Positions 1 through 9,691 of a stretch of DNA of 64,000 bases are shown piece by piece (positions within the stretch are counted from its first letter, which is position 1; each line of letters begins with the position of its first letter). This DNA is from Lactobacillus melliventris. GTDB lineage: Bacteria; Bacillota; Bacilli; Lactobacillales; Lactobacillaceae. The stretch is taken from contig NZ_JAAEEB010000009.1 of NCBI RefSeq assembly GCF_013346935.1, positions 20,203 to 84,202 on the forward strand. Reading direction: 5' to 3'. Made by a program: the position numbers and the translations under genes. The notes beneath the pieces are model-generated. The model did not search any database, was not told the origin of the DNA, and worked only from the letters and a program-made list of their open reading frames with translations.

Positions 1-886
1 GCACTGGGGTATAAACGTGTTGGTAACCGTCAGCGACCTCTTTATCAATGATGTAACGTTCAACTACTCGGCGAATCGTGGCACCTTTTGGCATCCAGTA
101 AGGTAAACCAGCTCCAACTTTGGGATCTACAAAGAATAAATCAAGATCTCGACCAATTGTTCTGTGATCGCGTTCTTTAATTTCTTCACGACGCTTAATA
201 TCGGCATCTAAGTCAGCTTTTTTAAAGAAGGCTGTACCGAAAATTCTTTGAAGCATTGGGTTAGAAGATTGGCCCTTCCAATAAGCACCAGCAACAGATA
301 ATAATTTAAACTGCTTAATCTTTCCTGTATTAGGCAGTAACGCGTCGAAGCCAAAGTCGATGAAGTCTCCCAGCTTGTATACATGAATTTGGTCATCTTT
401 TTCTGCTTTTAGCAATTCACTCTTATATGGATCATCTTTAAAAATTTCAGATAATTCCGCTTTTGACATGGAAGAAGATGCAATTTTATTTCCAGCCTTG
501 ATAACCTTTTTAATTGCTTTCTCTAATTCCGGAAGTTCGTTAACTTTAATCTGATTTTCCTTGTCAGTATCAACCAAAAATCCATCTTCATTCGCCGCAT
601 GCTCACCAAAATGAATCTCAGGATAAGCTTTTTTAGCAACTGCTTCAAATACAAAAGCTACCGTAGCCCGTAAAATATTTAAGCCTGCTTCATCCCTGTC
701 TGTAATAATTGCAACTTCGGCATCTTTATTTAATTTGTAATCCAAAGAAACAACTTGACCGTTTACTTTTGCTCCAATAGCAGCCTTACCTAAGGATGTA
801 CCTATGTCATGTGCTAAAGCAGAAACTGATACTGCATCTTCATATTCCTTTTTAGAACCATCCGGCAAAGTAATTGCAAAACTCAT
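1..886 (-). CDS. thrS: Threonyl-tRNA synthetase, N-terminal part (cut by window edge)
   Basis: Charges tRNA-Thr with threonine in the cytosol. Only the first 295 residues are inside the window; the rest, with the catalytic core and anticodon-binding domain, lies to the left. The visible part starts [20 protein letters not shown], a TGS domain (about residues 1-63), followed by the second N-terminal (editing) domain and then the junction to the class II core ([17 protein letters not shown] near residue 260). The ATG at 884-886 has a GGAGG-type ribosome site just upstream. A T-box leader immediately upstream fits control by uncharged tRNA-Thr. Identity rests on the family pattern and on the T-box with an ACC specifier. 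Confidence 0.95.
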   Translation of the reverse strand, partial: MSFAITLPDGSKKEYEDAVSVSALAHDIGTSLGKAAIGAKVNGQVVSLDYKLNKDAEVAIITDRDEAGLNILRATVAFVFEAVAKKAYPEIHFGEHAANEDGFLVDTDKENQIKVNELPELEKAIKKVIKAGNKIASSSMSKAELSEIFKDDPYKSELLKAEKDDQIHVYKLGDFIDFGFDALLPNTGKIKQFKLLSVAGAYWKGQSSNPMLQRIFGTAFFKKADLDADIKRREEIKERDHRTIGRDLDLFFVDPKVGAGLPYWMPKGATIRRVVERYIIDKEVADGYQHVYTPV

Positions 887-910
887 TTTTTCCTCCAAAA
901 TCAAATAAAT

Positions 911-1125
911 AAAAAAATCCCAGTGCAATTAAGCACTGGGACGTTAATTAACGTGGTTCCACCCAAAATTTAGTCTGGACTCCAGACTATCTCGTTCAAG
1001 ATTATAACGGATCTAACCCATTTTTTAATTTCAGGTACGAATGAGTGGGTTGTAACACTAATGGAAGCTTCCAGAATAATGCTTCTCTCTCTGAATCGTA
1101 TTACAACATGTTCATTCATTGCAGT
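911..1125 (-). promoter_or_regulatory. T-box leader of thrS (Thr specifier ACC)
   Basis: On the minus strand the leader carries the conserved T-box core GGGTGGAACCACG (951-966) followed by a terminator hairpin (918-941, CCCAGTGC arms) and a T run. In the upstream stem I region, TTCAG and CTGAA arms enclose a loop whose 3' side shows ACC at 1034-1036, a threonine codon, which is the likely specifier. The known T-box mechanism is that uncharged tRNA-Thr stabilises the antiterminator and allows thrS transcription. The specifier assignment is read by eye, not folded. Confidence 0.9.
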
Positions 1126-1187
1126 TAATTATAACCCAATAATTTTTTAATGCAAGTATATTTTCATTAAATTTGAAAAGTAAAAAT

Positions 1188-2081
1188 TTATGTTCGCCTA
1201 TTAGGCCCAGAAATAATTACCTCTTTAGCTAAAGCCCGAATTCGTTCCATCAAGCGAGCAGCCTTTACTGGTTCAATGGCATTTTTGGTCTCTTTAAAAT
1301 GATCTTCTAAGTCATTCATAGCAAAATTGGACGAAAAGAAGGTTGGCAAAACATTATCCATTCTTGCTTGTAAAATTACCGCTAAAACCTCATCGCGTGA
1401 CCACTGACTCAAATTTTCAGCACCAATATCATCCAATACTAAAAAATCAGCGTTAGCAATCTTTTGTACTTCAGTTTGTAAACTATTGTCATTAAAATGA
1501 CTGGATAAACTGGCAATGAATGTAGGAACATGCAAAAAAACAACATATTTGTTCATCGCAGCTACTTGATTCGCCAGTCCCGCCAAAATATATGTCTTAC
1601 CAACGCCAAAATTTCCAGCTAAATATAAGCCCTTTTGGTGGATATCACGCGAATATTGATATAAAAACTGCTGAATAGCTGTCATTACTTCAACTCTTTC
1701 GGATGTCATATCTATTCGACTTAATCGTACATCATGCAATTTTTCAGGTAAATTAATTAAGTGCAAATGTTTCTTGATACTAATTTCTCTATCATGAATC
1801 AGCTTACTGTCCTCAGGAACAAACTTGAGACTAATTGCATTTTTATTCATGATTAAATCAGGATAATATCCTTGAGTTACCGGGTCTTTTTTATGTTGGC
1901 TAAGATAAAATTCAAACAGGCTGGGCAGACTTTTATCAATTATACTGTCATTAAGTTGTTCTTGATGTTGTTTAATAAATTGATTTACCTTTGGATCAGC
2001 TAATACCTTCTTTTTAATTGAGTCAGTACTTTCTTCTTCCGCATTTTTGGTTTTATCAATAATTTTTTTAATGGGTTGCAT
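1188..2081 (-). CDS. dnaI: Primosomal protein DnaI (helicase loader)
   Basis: AAA+ ATPase that loads the replicative helicase (DnaC in Bacillus) during replication initiation and restart. 297 residues, close to the usual 300-310. The N-terminal helicase-binding part (about 1-130) is followed by the AAA+ core with Walker A GNFGVGKT at 156-163 and Walker B FLVLDD ending near 218. It is the last gene of the minus-strand run polA-mutM-coaE-nrdR-dnaB-dnaI, 10 bp after dnaB. The dnaB-dnaI pairing is the standard Firmicutes arrangement and supports the call. Downstream lies the thrS T-box. Confidence 0.95.
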   Translation of the reverse strand: MQPIKKIIDKTKNAEEESTDSIKKKVLADPKVNQFIKQHQEQLNDSIIDKSLPSLFEFYLSQHKKDPVTQGYYPDLIMNKNAISLKFVPEDSKLIHDREISIKKHLHLINLPEKLHDVRLSRIDMTSERVEVMTAIQQFLYQYSRDIHQKGLYLAGNFGVGKTYILAGLANQVAAMNKYVVFLHVPTFIASLSSHFNDNSLQTEVQKIANADFLVLDDIGAENLSQWSRDEVLAVILQARMDNVLPTFFSSNFAMNDLEDHFKETKNAIEPVKAARLMERIRALAKEVIISGPNRRT

Positions 2082-2091
2082 ATCACTACAC

Positions 2092-3474
2092 CTACTTCAT
2101 GCCATTCCTATCTTCTAACTTTTTAAAAAAATTTTCCAATTCATTCGAAGAAAGATTAGATTCATTTGAAATAGCTTTTGATTTTCTACTATCCCAATCA
2201 ATATTTTTTTCGATCTTTTTTTTGTTTCTAGATTGCTGCTTAAATTGATTTAACCTGTTCTCTCGTCTTTGTTCTTGTGCCCTTTTTCTCTTGTCCATGT
2301 ATTCCAAGGCTTGACTTGCAGTCTTTACCCCGTGTTGCAGCCAATCATGAAGTATTTTATTTGCCAGGCGAAAAGAGATATTAGGACCACTTTTTAAACA
2401 AGCATAAGTCAAAACGTTAAGCAATTCTGCCGGTATTCCCTTATCGTTATATAAATTATCAAGCACTTGATATTCACTGGCATCAACAAAATCATTCCGC
2501 TCAGTTTTTAAATGATACAAAAACTGGGCTGGAGTATCAGATTGAGCTTTCTGCAATAGCTGCTGTTCATCTTCATTTAAGTGACTATTATTGACAAGCT
2601 TGTCTGTTAGTTCTTCTTTTTTTGGCAAATGCCGGCGCGTATCAGTTCCATGAATACTGTTAGCGATAGATTGCTTAATTTGACGCATATTCAAATGATA
2701 ATCACCATGTAAGCAAGGTATTGCTTCATCAACAAATTCTTGCTCGGAAAGTCCGTACATGCGCATAACAGCTCGAATAGCATCTTCATTCTGATCAATT
2801 TCGCTGCCCGCGATTTGATAAATTTCAAATTGCTGTTTCATAAAATCCCAGTCAATATGCTCTTGATCATTGACGGTAGCAAAAGCTTTAGAAACAGAAC
2901 TGTTTTCTTTAGCAGCTTTTTTCACATCAATAGAAGGATCAATTGCTTCTTGGTCAGGTAAATGAAAAACTTCCATAAAGGATGCAGATACGTTAGGTGC
3001 TTCCTTAATTCCACTGATACTGCTTTGACTTTGCTTAGTTTCTCTAGCAAACTCATGGCTCAATTTATTAAAGGCTGTAACACCCACTTTTTCTTTTAAT
3101 AAACTTGCTAAAAGTGCGGTGGTAAAAAACTCACTGCTGGAAGGAACACTTTTAAGTTTAAAACATAAAACCTGACCCATAATTTGGTTAGCAAGCAAAT
3201 GGCTTTCAATTAAACCGACAGCTTCAAGTTTATGCAACGCGGGAAATAATTTTTTGATATCGCAGTCGGCTTGCTCCTGCAAAAAATAGAGACCTTTGGC
3301 ATCAGAGAGCATCGCCTGCGGATTATAGTCTTCATTTAAGCTTAAATAAACTGCCAGCGCCAGAGATCCTATGAGCGGCTGGTATAATTTGATTAAAACC
3401 CGTAAATCCTTCGGAAAAATATCCACCCTGTTAGCAATGAAAAATGGTTGTTTGGGATCATTTGTCTCAAACAT
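2092..3474 (-). CDS. dnaB: Replication initiation and membrane attachment protein DnaB
   Basis: Firmicutes DnaB, not the E. coli helicase. It works with DnaD and DnaI to deliver the replicative helicase to oriC and to stalled forks, and is linked to membrane attachment of the origin. 460 residues, the usual size. The N-terminal winged-helix DDBH1 region is followed by a C-terminal DDBH2-type region (around residues 300-390, with the phrase LLNVLTYACLKS) and a charged K/R-rich tail. It ends 10 bp before dnaI and starts 2 bp after nrdR, so translation is probably coupled. There are no catalytic motifs to check; the call rests on the overall family pattern and synteny. Confidence 0.92.
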   Translation of the reverse strand: MFETNDPKQPFFIANRVDIFPKDLRVLIKLYQPLIGSLALAVYLSLNEDYNPQAMLSDAKGLYFLQEQADCDIKKLFPALHKLEAVGLIESHLLANQIMGQVLCFKLKSVPSSSEFFTTALLASLLKEKVGVTAFNKLSHEFARETKQSQSSISGIKEAPNVSASFMEVFHLPDQEAIDPSIDVKKAAKENSSVSKAFATVNDQEHIDWDFMKQQFEIYQIAGSEIDQNEDAIRAVMRMYGLSEQEFVDEAIPCLHGDYHLNMRQIKQSIANSIHGTDTRRHLPKKEELTDKLVNNSHLNEDEQQLLQKAQSDTPAQFLYHLKTERNDFVDASEYQVLDNLYNDKGIPAELLNVLTYACLKSGPNISFRLANKILHDWLQHGVKTASQALEYMDKRKRAQEQRRENRLNQFKQQSRNKKKIEKNIDWDSRKSKAISNESNLSSNELENFFKKLEDRNGMK

Positions 3475-3476
3475 AA

Positions 3477-3944
3477 TTAATTACCTTTCTCCCTTTTTGC
3501 AATCATATCTTCCATGGTTTTCATGAAGCTAGACATATCTTTGAATTCACGATAAATAGAGGCAAAACGAATATAAGCGACATCATCAATTTTAGCCAGT
3601 TCATCCATTACCAATTGACCAATCTTTTTGGAAGAAATCTCACTAACTCCTTGCTGACGTACTTTGTTTTCTACATGATCAACTAATTCTTCAAATTGCG
3701 AACTAGATATAGGACGCTTTTGTCCCGCAGCCATGACGCCGTGTAAAATTTTTTTCCGGTTAAAAGGTTCACGAGTGCCATCATTTTTGATTACTAGTAG
3801 TGGTGTCGTCTCGACTCTTTCAAACGTAGTAAAACGAAAGCCACAGTTTTCACACTCACGCCGCCGTCTGATTGCACGATTTTCATCACTGGGGCGAGAA
3901 TCTATTACTTTTGATGCATTTTTATGACAATTAGGACATTCCAT
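3477..3944 (-). CDS. nrdR: Transcriptional repressor NrdR
   Basis: Zinc-finger/ATP-cone repressor of ribonucleotide reductase genes that senses ATP/dATP and binds NrdR boxes. 155 residues, standard for the family. The N-terminal zinc ribbon uses Cys3, Cys6, Cys31 and Cys34 (CPNC ... CENC). An ATP-cone domain occupies roughly 49-139. It sits between coaE and dnaB with 1-2 bp gaps, as in many lactobacilli, which ties dNTP control to replication genes. No ribonucleotide reductase gene lies in this window, so its targets are elsewhere. Confidence 0.97.
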   Translation of the reverse strand: MECPNCHKNASKVIDSRPSDENRAIRRRRECENCGFRFTTFERVETTPLLVIKNDGTREPFNRKKILHGVMAAGQKRPISSSQFEELVDHVENKVRQQGVSEISSKKIGQLVMDELAKIDDVAYIRFASIYREFKDMSSFMKTMEDMIAKREKGN

Positions 3945-3945
3945 A

Positions 3946-4548
3946 TTAATACTCCTCTTTTATTTTAAGAAGCAACTGCTCAAGTTGATATTTCAGATCT
4001 TGCTTTGTACCAACATTATTAATTACAAAGTCAGCTAGTTTTTCTTTCTGAGACAAGGACATCTGACTGCGAATACGTTTCAAAGCAGCATCTTTACTTA
4101 AATGATCCCTTAACATCAGCCGCTTTAACTGCAAAGATTCAGGTATGGCAATTAATAAAGTGCAGTCACAATATTTTTGACCATTTGCTTCAAACAAAAC
4201 TGGTGCATCTACAATAATTAAAGGCTTTTTAGCAACCTTGTTTAGCGCAATTTTAGCTTGTATTTCTTTAAAAATCAACGGATGGGTAATTTTATTAAGA
4301 ATGTCAAGCTGCTTTGCGTCATTAAAAACTATTTGGCCTAAAACTGATCGGTTGATTGATTGATCTTCATTAATTATTTGGAGACCAAACTGTTTTCTAA
4401 CCAATTCATAACCTTTATTACCAACATTTAAAATATCATGAGCTATTTGGTCACAGTCTATCACGGGTATGTGCTTTTCTTTAAAAAAGATATCTGCTGT
4501 GCTTTTGCCGCTGGCTATTCCACCAGTTAAGCCCAAAATAGTTGTCAT
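3946..4548 (-). CDS. coaE: Dephospho-CoA kinase
   Basis: Last step of coenzyme A synthesis: ATP-dependent phosphorylation of the ribose 3'-hydroxyl of dephospho-CoA. 200 residues, typical length. The N-terminal P-loop GLTGGIASGKST covers residues 6-17, and the core contains the CoA-binding region with DAPVLFE (about 114-120). Its ATG overlaps the end of mutM by 4 bp, which indicates translational coupling in the polA-mutM-coaE-nrdR operon. Nothing unusual is seen. Confidence 0.96.
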   Translation of the reverse strand: MTTILGLTGGIASGKSTADIFFKEKHIPVIDCDQIAHDILNVGNKGYELVRKQFGLQIINEDQSINRSVLGQIVFNDAKQLDILNKITHPLIFKEIQAKIALNKVAKKPLIIVDAPVLFEANGQKYCDCTLLIAIPESLQLKRLMLRDHLSKDAALKRIRSQMSLSQKEKLADFVINNVGTKQDLKYQLEQLLLKIKEEY

Positions 4549-5375
4549 TTATAAATCACCTGACATTTAGGGCAAAAAGTAGTGCCCCGGCCGTTTACTT
4601 TAATTTTTTCAAGAGGGGTTCCGCAACGTTCACAAGGTTCGCCTTTATGACCATAGACCTGCAACATTTTTTGAAAACCGCCGGTCTTGCCATTAGCATC
4701 AAGATATGTATGAACAGTAGTGCCCCTTTCTGCTATGGCCAATTCTATCAACGAATTAATATTATCATGCAGTTCTGCTACTTTTTTTGCTGGGATACTA
4801 TTAGCCATACTTAATGGGTGAATTTTTGTTTCCCACAAAACTTCATCTACGTAAATGTTACCAAGACCGGCCACAACTGACTGATCAAGCAAGGTATTTT
4901 TGATATTTTTCTTTTTACGAGCTAGGCCTTTTTGCAAGTATGAAACTGTAAACGCCTGTGAATTTGGTTCGGCGCCTAATTTGCCAATACCGGTACTTTC
5001 TTTCTCTGTGCCCGTTGTAATCAACTGCATGCGCCCGAACTTACGTACATCATTGTAACGCAAAGCAGAATTATCGTTAAAAACAATTTGCACATGATCG
5101 TGTTTATCTTTTTTGGTATTTACTTTGACTAAACGATATTTACCTTCCATGCGTAAATGCGATACCACAGTTAAATGACCACTAAGACGAATAAGCAAAT
5201 ACTTAGCATAACGATCAATTGTTTCTATTCTTTTACCAGCTAACTGCTTTTTAAATTCTTTTGCATCACCAGTTATTATTTTAGGATACCAAACAGTTAC
5301 TTCTTTAATCGTTTTTCCCTTAATCAGGGGAAGTAGTGTCCGCCTGACAGTTTCAACTTCTGGCATTTCGGGCAT
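4545..5375 (-). CDS. mutM: Formamidopyrimidine-DNA glycosylase (Fpg/MutM)
   Basis: Base-excision repair enzyme that removes 8-oxoguanine and formamidopyrimidines and nicks the abasic site. 276 residues. The N-terminus PEMPEVETVRR gives the catalytic Pro2 and Glu3 of the family. The C-terminal zinc finger uses Cys248, Cys251, Cys268 and Cys271, with the DNA-binding phrase GRGTTFCPKC. Helix-two-turn-helix residues near LLDQSVVAGLGNIYVDE agree with Fpg. It lies 12 bp after polA, a repair gene next to the repair polymerase, and overlaps coaE. Confidence 0.97.
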   Translation of the reverse strand: MPEMPEVETVRRTLLPLIKGKTIKEVTVWYPKIITGDAKEFKKQLAGKRIETIDRYAKYLLIRLSGHLTVVSHLRMEGKYRLVKVNTKKDKHDHVQIVFNDNSALRYNDVRKFGRMQLITTGTEKESTGIGKLGAEPNSQAFTVSYLQKGLARKKKNIKNTLLDQSVVAGLGNIYVDEVLWETKIHPLSMANSIPAKKVAELHDNINSLIELAIAERGTTVHTYLDANGKTGGFQKMLQVYGHKGEPCERCGTPLEKIKVNGRGTTFCPKCQVIYK

Positions 5376-5387
5376 TAAAATTACTCC

Positions 5388-8063
5388 TTACTTAGCATCA
5401 AACCAATTGTGACCATAACCAGAATCAGCTACAAGAGGAATATCAAGTCTCACAGCAGACTGCATAACTTCTGGCACAATCTTTTTAATAGTTTCTAATT
5501 CATCTTTTGGTACATCAAAAATCAATTCATCATGAACTTGAACCACCATCTTAGTTTTAAGATGCATCTCATCCAATTTTTTCTGCATATTAATCATCGC
5601 AATCTTGATAATATCTGCAGCTGAACCTTGAATTGGTGAGTTAATCGCAGTTCTTTCCGCAAATGACCGCACATTATAATTCTTGGCATGAATATCAGGT
5701 AAATAGCGCCTTCTGTGCATAATTGTTTCGGCATAGCCTTTTTCACGGGCAACTTGAACTGCCTTATCCATATAATCCTTAATTTGCGGATATTGTTCAA
5801 AGTAATTATCAATAAATTCCTTAGCTTGTTTGCGGCTGATATTGAGATTTTTAGATAAGCCATAATCAGAAATACCATAGACAATACCGAAGTTTACCGC
5901 TTTTGCTCTGCGACGCATTAACGGCGTAACGTCAGAAGTTGATTTCAGATGAAAAATTTTCATAGCCGTATGAGCGTGGATGTCATAACCCGTTCTGAAA
6001 GCTTCCTGCATTTGTTCGTCACCGGAAACCTGTGCCAAGACTCGTAATTCAATTTGAGAATAGTCACAAGAGAAAATGTAGCCATCTGGTTCACTTGGCA
6101 CAAAGGCTTTTCTAATTTGTTTTCCTTCTTCCGTTCTGGTGGGAATATTTTGTAAGTTAGGATCAACTGAGGACAAACGACCAGTAGCAGTCAATGTTTG
6201 TAAATACCTGGTATGAATCCGACCGTCTTTTTGGATAACATCCAGTAAGCCATTGACGTAAGTTGACTGGATTTTAGCAATTTGCCGGTAAGTCAAAATT
6301 TGATCAATAATCGGGTTTTCATCTTTTAACTGATTCAAAACATCAACTGAAGTCGAATAACCGGTTTTAGTCTTTTTAACAGGCTTTAAGCCCATTTTTT
6401 CAAACAAAATATGACCTAATTGTTTAGGTGAATTAATATTAAATTCTTCACCGGCTTCATCATAAATTTGCTTTTCCATTTTCTTAAGGTCAACCGCAAA
6501 TTCATCTTGGAGCTGCGTTAAGGTATCAGCTTGGACTTTGATACCGTTTATTTCCATGACAGACAAAACCCGCGCAACCGGTATTTCAATGTTGGCAAAA
6601 AGGTCGTCCTGCTCATGTTCTTTTAGTTTAGCCAGCAGAGTATCTTTTAAGTTTGCGATTGCTTCAATTTTGCCAGCCAAATGGTTGAACAACACCCGAT
6701 CGTCCTCTGGAATATGGACGCTTTTACCTTTGCCGTAAACATCATAATCGCTTTTAACCGAATTATCACCATACATGCGACAAATTTCACCCATGTCGTC
6801 AGAATTATTTTCGTTATTGATTAAATATGAAGCAAGTAGCATATCATAATCAATAGAGCGAGCATGAATACCCAATCGGTTTAAACCAACTGTAGTTCGT
6901 TTTAAGTCAAACACATTTTTAGTAATTTGCTTATTTTCCAGAATATTCTTAAGTTGCGGCTTTTTTAACAGGTCAACATTGCGACTCACATATATTTGCT
7001 TATCTATCTTAATGGCAAAGCCAACAAATTGCGCTAAATGATAATTGGCACCCAACATTCCTAAGTAAAAAGTAATAGTTTGGCCAGCTTTAACTGCAAA
7101 ATTATTAATATCATTTTCTTCAAGCGCTATAAAAGCAACTGCTTTATTATTTTGTGCGGGTTGTTCTTTTGGCTGAGCAGCGTTTTCAGGGTTTAACTGG
7201 CTCAAAAACTTACGGAAATTCATTTTTTCATAGAATCTGCGCAATTTTTGATAATCGACTGCACGCCTTTTTACATCAGCAATCCCAATGGTTAACGGGG
7301 TATTACGATCAATTGTCGCCAGCTTTTTACCCAGTAGAGCCTTATCTTTATCATTAATCAGGTTTTCCTTCATTTTAGAGGGCTTCATATCATCTATATG
7401 ATCATATAAATTTTCTACTGAGCCATATTCCTGGATAAGTTGCGAAGCTTTTTTGGGTCCTATTTTAGTAACACCAGGATAATTATCAGAATTATCACCC
7501 ATTAATGCTTTCATATCAATGAATTCAGTTGGAGTAACACCATTAACTTCTTTCATGTGTTCAGGGGTATAAGCTTCCAAGTTTAAAACCCCTGATTTAG
7601 TAACCATCACAGTGGTTTGAGGAGATGCCAGCTGCGTCAAGTCCTTGTCGCCCGTAACAACCGTGACTTTAAAACCCTCTTTTTCTCCAATATTTACAAA
7701 AGTACCAATAATGTCATCAGCTTCATAGTTATCAAGCTCATATGTAGACAAGCCCAAATCATGCAAAAGTTCCTGAATGTACGGCAGCTGTTCAGATAAT
7801 TCTGATGGGGTCTTTTGTCTGCCACCTTTGTAGTCAGCATACATCTTATTTCTAAAAGTAGTTTTACCTGCATCAAAAGCAACCAAAACATGGTCAGGTT
7901 CAACGTCATTCAGCACGACATCAAGCATATTTTTAAATGTATAAATGGCATTTGTGTGCAATCCTTCAGGATTTCTAAAATTTTCAAGTTGGCGGTATAG
8001 TGCGTAGAAAGCACGAAAGGCAACTGAATTACCATCAATTAAAAGTAATTTTTTATCAGCCAT
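5388..8063 (-). CDS. polA: DNA polymerase I
   Basis: Repair and Okazaki-fragment processing polymerase. 891 residues. The 5'-3' exonuclease domain fills about 1-290 (LLLIDGNSVAFRAFYAL, then TGDKDLTQL). The middle domain (about 310-480) has no visible DxE proofreading signature; the motif regions read ITFYLGM and NVFDLKR, so 3'-5' exonuclease activity is probably lost, as known for Bacillus-type Pol I. The polymerase domain has motif A DYSQIELR from Asp667 and motif C VHDEL with Asp845. It is the first gene of the repair/replication operon, and the 163-bp gap upstream probably holds its promoter and the murC terminator. Confidence 0.97.
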   Translation of the reverse strand: MADKKLLLIDGNSVAFRAFYALYRQLENFRNPEGLHTNAIYTFKNMLDVVLNDVEPDHVLVAFDAGKTTFRNKMYADYKGGRQKTPSELSEQLPYIQELLHDLGLSTYELDNYEADDIIGTFVNIGEKEGFKVTVVTGDKDLTQLASPQTTVMVTKSGVLNLEAYTPEHMKEVNGVTPTEFIDMKALMGDNSDNYPGVTKIGPKKASQLIQEYGSVENLYDHIDDMKPSKMKENLINDKDKALLGKKLATIDRNTPLTIGIADVKRRAVDYQKLRRFYEKMNFRKFLSQLNPENAAQPKEQPAQNNKAVAFIALEENDINNFAVKAGQTITFYLGMLGANYHLAQFVGFAIKIDKQIYVSRNVDLLKKPQLKNILENKQITKNVFDLKRTTVGLNRLGIHARSIDYDMLLASYLINNENNSDDMGEICRMYGDNSVKSDYDVYGKGKSVHIPEDDRVLFNHLAGKIEAIANLKDTLLAKLKEHEQDDLFANIEIPVARVLSVMEINGIKVQADTLTQLQDEFAVDLKKMEKQIYDEAGEEFNINSPKQLGHILFEKMGLKPVKKTKTGYSTSVDVLNQLKDENPIIDQILTYRQIAKIQSTYVNGLLDVIQKDGRIHTRYLQTLTATGRLSSVDPNLQNIPTRTEEGKQIRKAFVPSEPDGYIFSCDYSQIELRVLAQVSGDEQMQEAFRTGYDIHAHTAMKIFHLKSTSDVTPLMRRRAKAVNFGIVYGISDYGLSKNLNISRKQAKEFIDNYFEQYPQIKDYMDKAVQVAREKGYAETIMHRRRYLPDIHAKNYNVRSFAERTAINSPIQGSAADIIKIAMINMQKKLDEMHLKTKMVVQVHDELIFDVPKDELETIKKIVPEVMQSAVRLDIPLVADSGYGHNWFDAK

Positions 8064-8187
8064 TTGATCTCCTTAAATTTAAACCAAGTTTCTTTATTCA
8101 ACTACCATTTTAACAGTTTTTCCATTCATCTTGCATAATACCGATTTCCCTGAACCTTATGACATGTAAAAACTGTTATATAAAGCA

Positions 8188-8218
8188 AAAAGATCAAGTC
8201 TTGAAACTCGATCTTAAT
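8188..8218 (-). terminator. Terminator after murC
   Basis: Inverted repeat AAGATCAAG (8190-8198) with CTCGATCTT (8207-8215), pairing with one G-U on the minus-strand RNA, followed on that strand by TTTTTGC. It lies 12 bp past the murC stop. Confidence 0.7.
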
Positions 8219-8226
8219 AACTTAAT

Positions 8227-9540
8227 TTATTTTAGTAATTTTTCTAAAGCATCTTCGTATTTCTGGATATCGCCTGCGCCCATGAAAACAATGACACTGT
8301 CTTTGTTCTGCGTTAGGTCAGCAATATTATCAAGATCAATCACTTCAGAGCCAGGAATTTCGGCTACTAAATCACTACTTGAAATATCTCCATTTGCCTC
8401 TCTTGCGGAAGCATAAATGGGAGTAATGTATGCTTTATCCACTCCGCGCAAAATTTCTGCAAAATCTTGCGCATATTTCTTCGTTCTGGAAAAAGTATGT
8501 GGTTGGAATACGACAACTAGTTTTTTATGAGGAAACTTTTGCCTAGCAGCCTGAATTGTCGCACGCATTTCAGTTGGATGATGGGCGTAATCATCAATGA
8601 TATTAATATCTTTAAAGTCTTTTTCAGAAAAGCGTCGTTTGGCCCCCTGATAAGTAAGTAAACCTTTTTGAATATCTCTAAGAGGAATATTTTCGGTATA
8701 AGCAACTGCTATTACGGCCGTAGCATTCAAAATATTATGATCGCCAAAAAGATGAATTGTAAATTCACCTATCTTCTTTCCCTGTCTCAAAACCGTAAAA
8801 CTTGAACCTGCAGTAGTACGGTTGACATCAACCACCTGGAAATCATCATCTTTTTCAAAACCATAAGTGTATTTGGGAACGGCGGAATGCAATTGTCTTA
8901 GTCTGTCATTACCTCCCCACACAAATAGACCTTTTTGAGTTTGATCAGCGGCAGTTTGAAAGGCTGAAGTATAATCTGCCTGGTCTTTAAAATAATCCGG
9001 GTGGTCAAAATCAATGTTGGTCATGATTTGATAATCAGGATGATAAGCCAAGAAATGGCGGCGATATTCATCAGCTTCATAAACAAAAAAGCGTGACCCT
9101 TTAACTCCTTTACCCTCACCATCGCCTATCAGATAAGACGTGGGCGCTGCTTCACCTAAAACGTGAGCTAAAAGACCGGTAGTAGATGTTTTGCCATGAG
9201 TTCCTGAAACACCAATACCAGTATGCATCTTGATTATTTCTTCTACGGTATCAGGATAACTTTGCCAAGTTATATTTTTATCTTCACAAGCTTTAACTTC
9301 AACGTTATCATTTTTAAAAGCATTGCCCTTAATTATGACCTGACCCGAGTCTTTGATATTACTTGCATCAAACTCTGTTACTTTAATTCCTGCTTTTTCA
9401 AGTGGTTCTTGTGTGAAAGTATACTTTTTGATATCACTACCGGCAACATGAAAGCCTAAATCGTTTAACACTAAGGCTAAAGAAGCCATTCCCGTTCCTT
9501 TAATTCCAATAAACCAAATTTGCTTATTTTTATCTAACAT
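8227..9540 (-). CDS. murC: UDP-N-acetylmuramate--L-alanine ligase
   Basis: Adds L-alanine to UDP-MurNAc in the cytosolic stage of peptidoglycan synthesis. 437 residues, typical. The N-terminal Rossmann-like domain starts IWFIGIKGTGMASLAL. The central ATP-binding loop GTHGKTST is at 113-120, and the Mur ligase C-terminal domain contains DDYAHHPTE and FQPHTFSRTK. It is flanked by terminator-like hairpins on both sides, so it is probably transcribed alone. Confidence 0.97.
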   Translation of the reverse strand: MLDKNKQIWFIGIKGTGMASLALVLNDLGFHVAGSDIKKYTFTQEPLEKAGIKVTEFDASNIKDSGQVIIKGNAFKNDNVEVKACEDKNITWQSYPDTVEEIIKMHTGIGVSGTHGKTSTTGLLAHVLGEAAPTSYLIGDGEGKGVKGSRFFVYEADEYRRHFLAYHPDYQIMTNIDFDHPDYFKDQADYTSAFQTAADQTQKGLFVWGGNDRLRQLHSAVPKYTYGFEKDDDFQVVDVNRTTAGSSFTVLRQGKKIGEFTIHLFGDHNILNATAVIAVAYTENIPLRDIQKGLLTYQGAKRRFSEKDFKDINIIDDYAHHPTEMRATIQAARQKFPHKKLVVVFQPHTFSRTKKYAQDFAEILRGVDKAYITPIYASAREANGDISSSDLVAEIPGSEVIDLDNIADLTQNKDSVIVFMGAGDIQKYEDALEKLLK

Positions 9541-9651
9541 TTCCCAAGCTCCATATTTTTTATCATTGTTTCTTATTTTACCATTTCTAACGAAAAAAGA
9601 GCAGAATCATTGAAAAGCCATGAAAAATCATAATCTTACTTTGCATTACTA

Positions 9652-9690
9652 AAAAAGGACTCTACCAATAACTTGATAAAGTCCTTTAAT
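9652..9690 (-). terminator. Terminator after ytpR
   Basis: Arms AAAGGACT (9654-9661) and AGTCCTTT (9680-9687) with a minus-strand T run (from the A run at 9651-9656). It lies directly after the ytpR stop and ends the trmB-trx-ytpR unit. Confidence 0.75.
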
Positions 9691-9691
9691 C

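Noticed and set aside
7617..8000. Plus-strand open frames inside polA and many similar ones in other genes
   Set aside because: They are antisense to strongly conserved coding sequence, lack ribosome sites and show no recognisable protein pattern.
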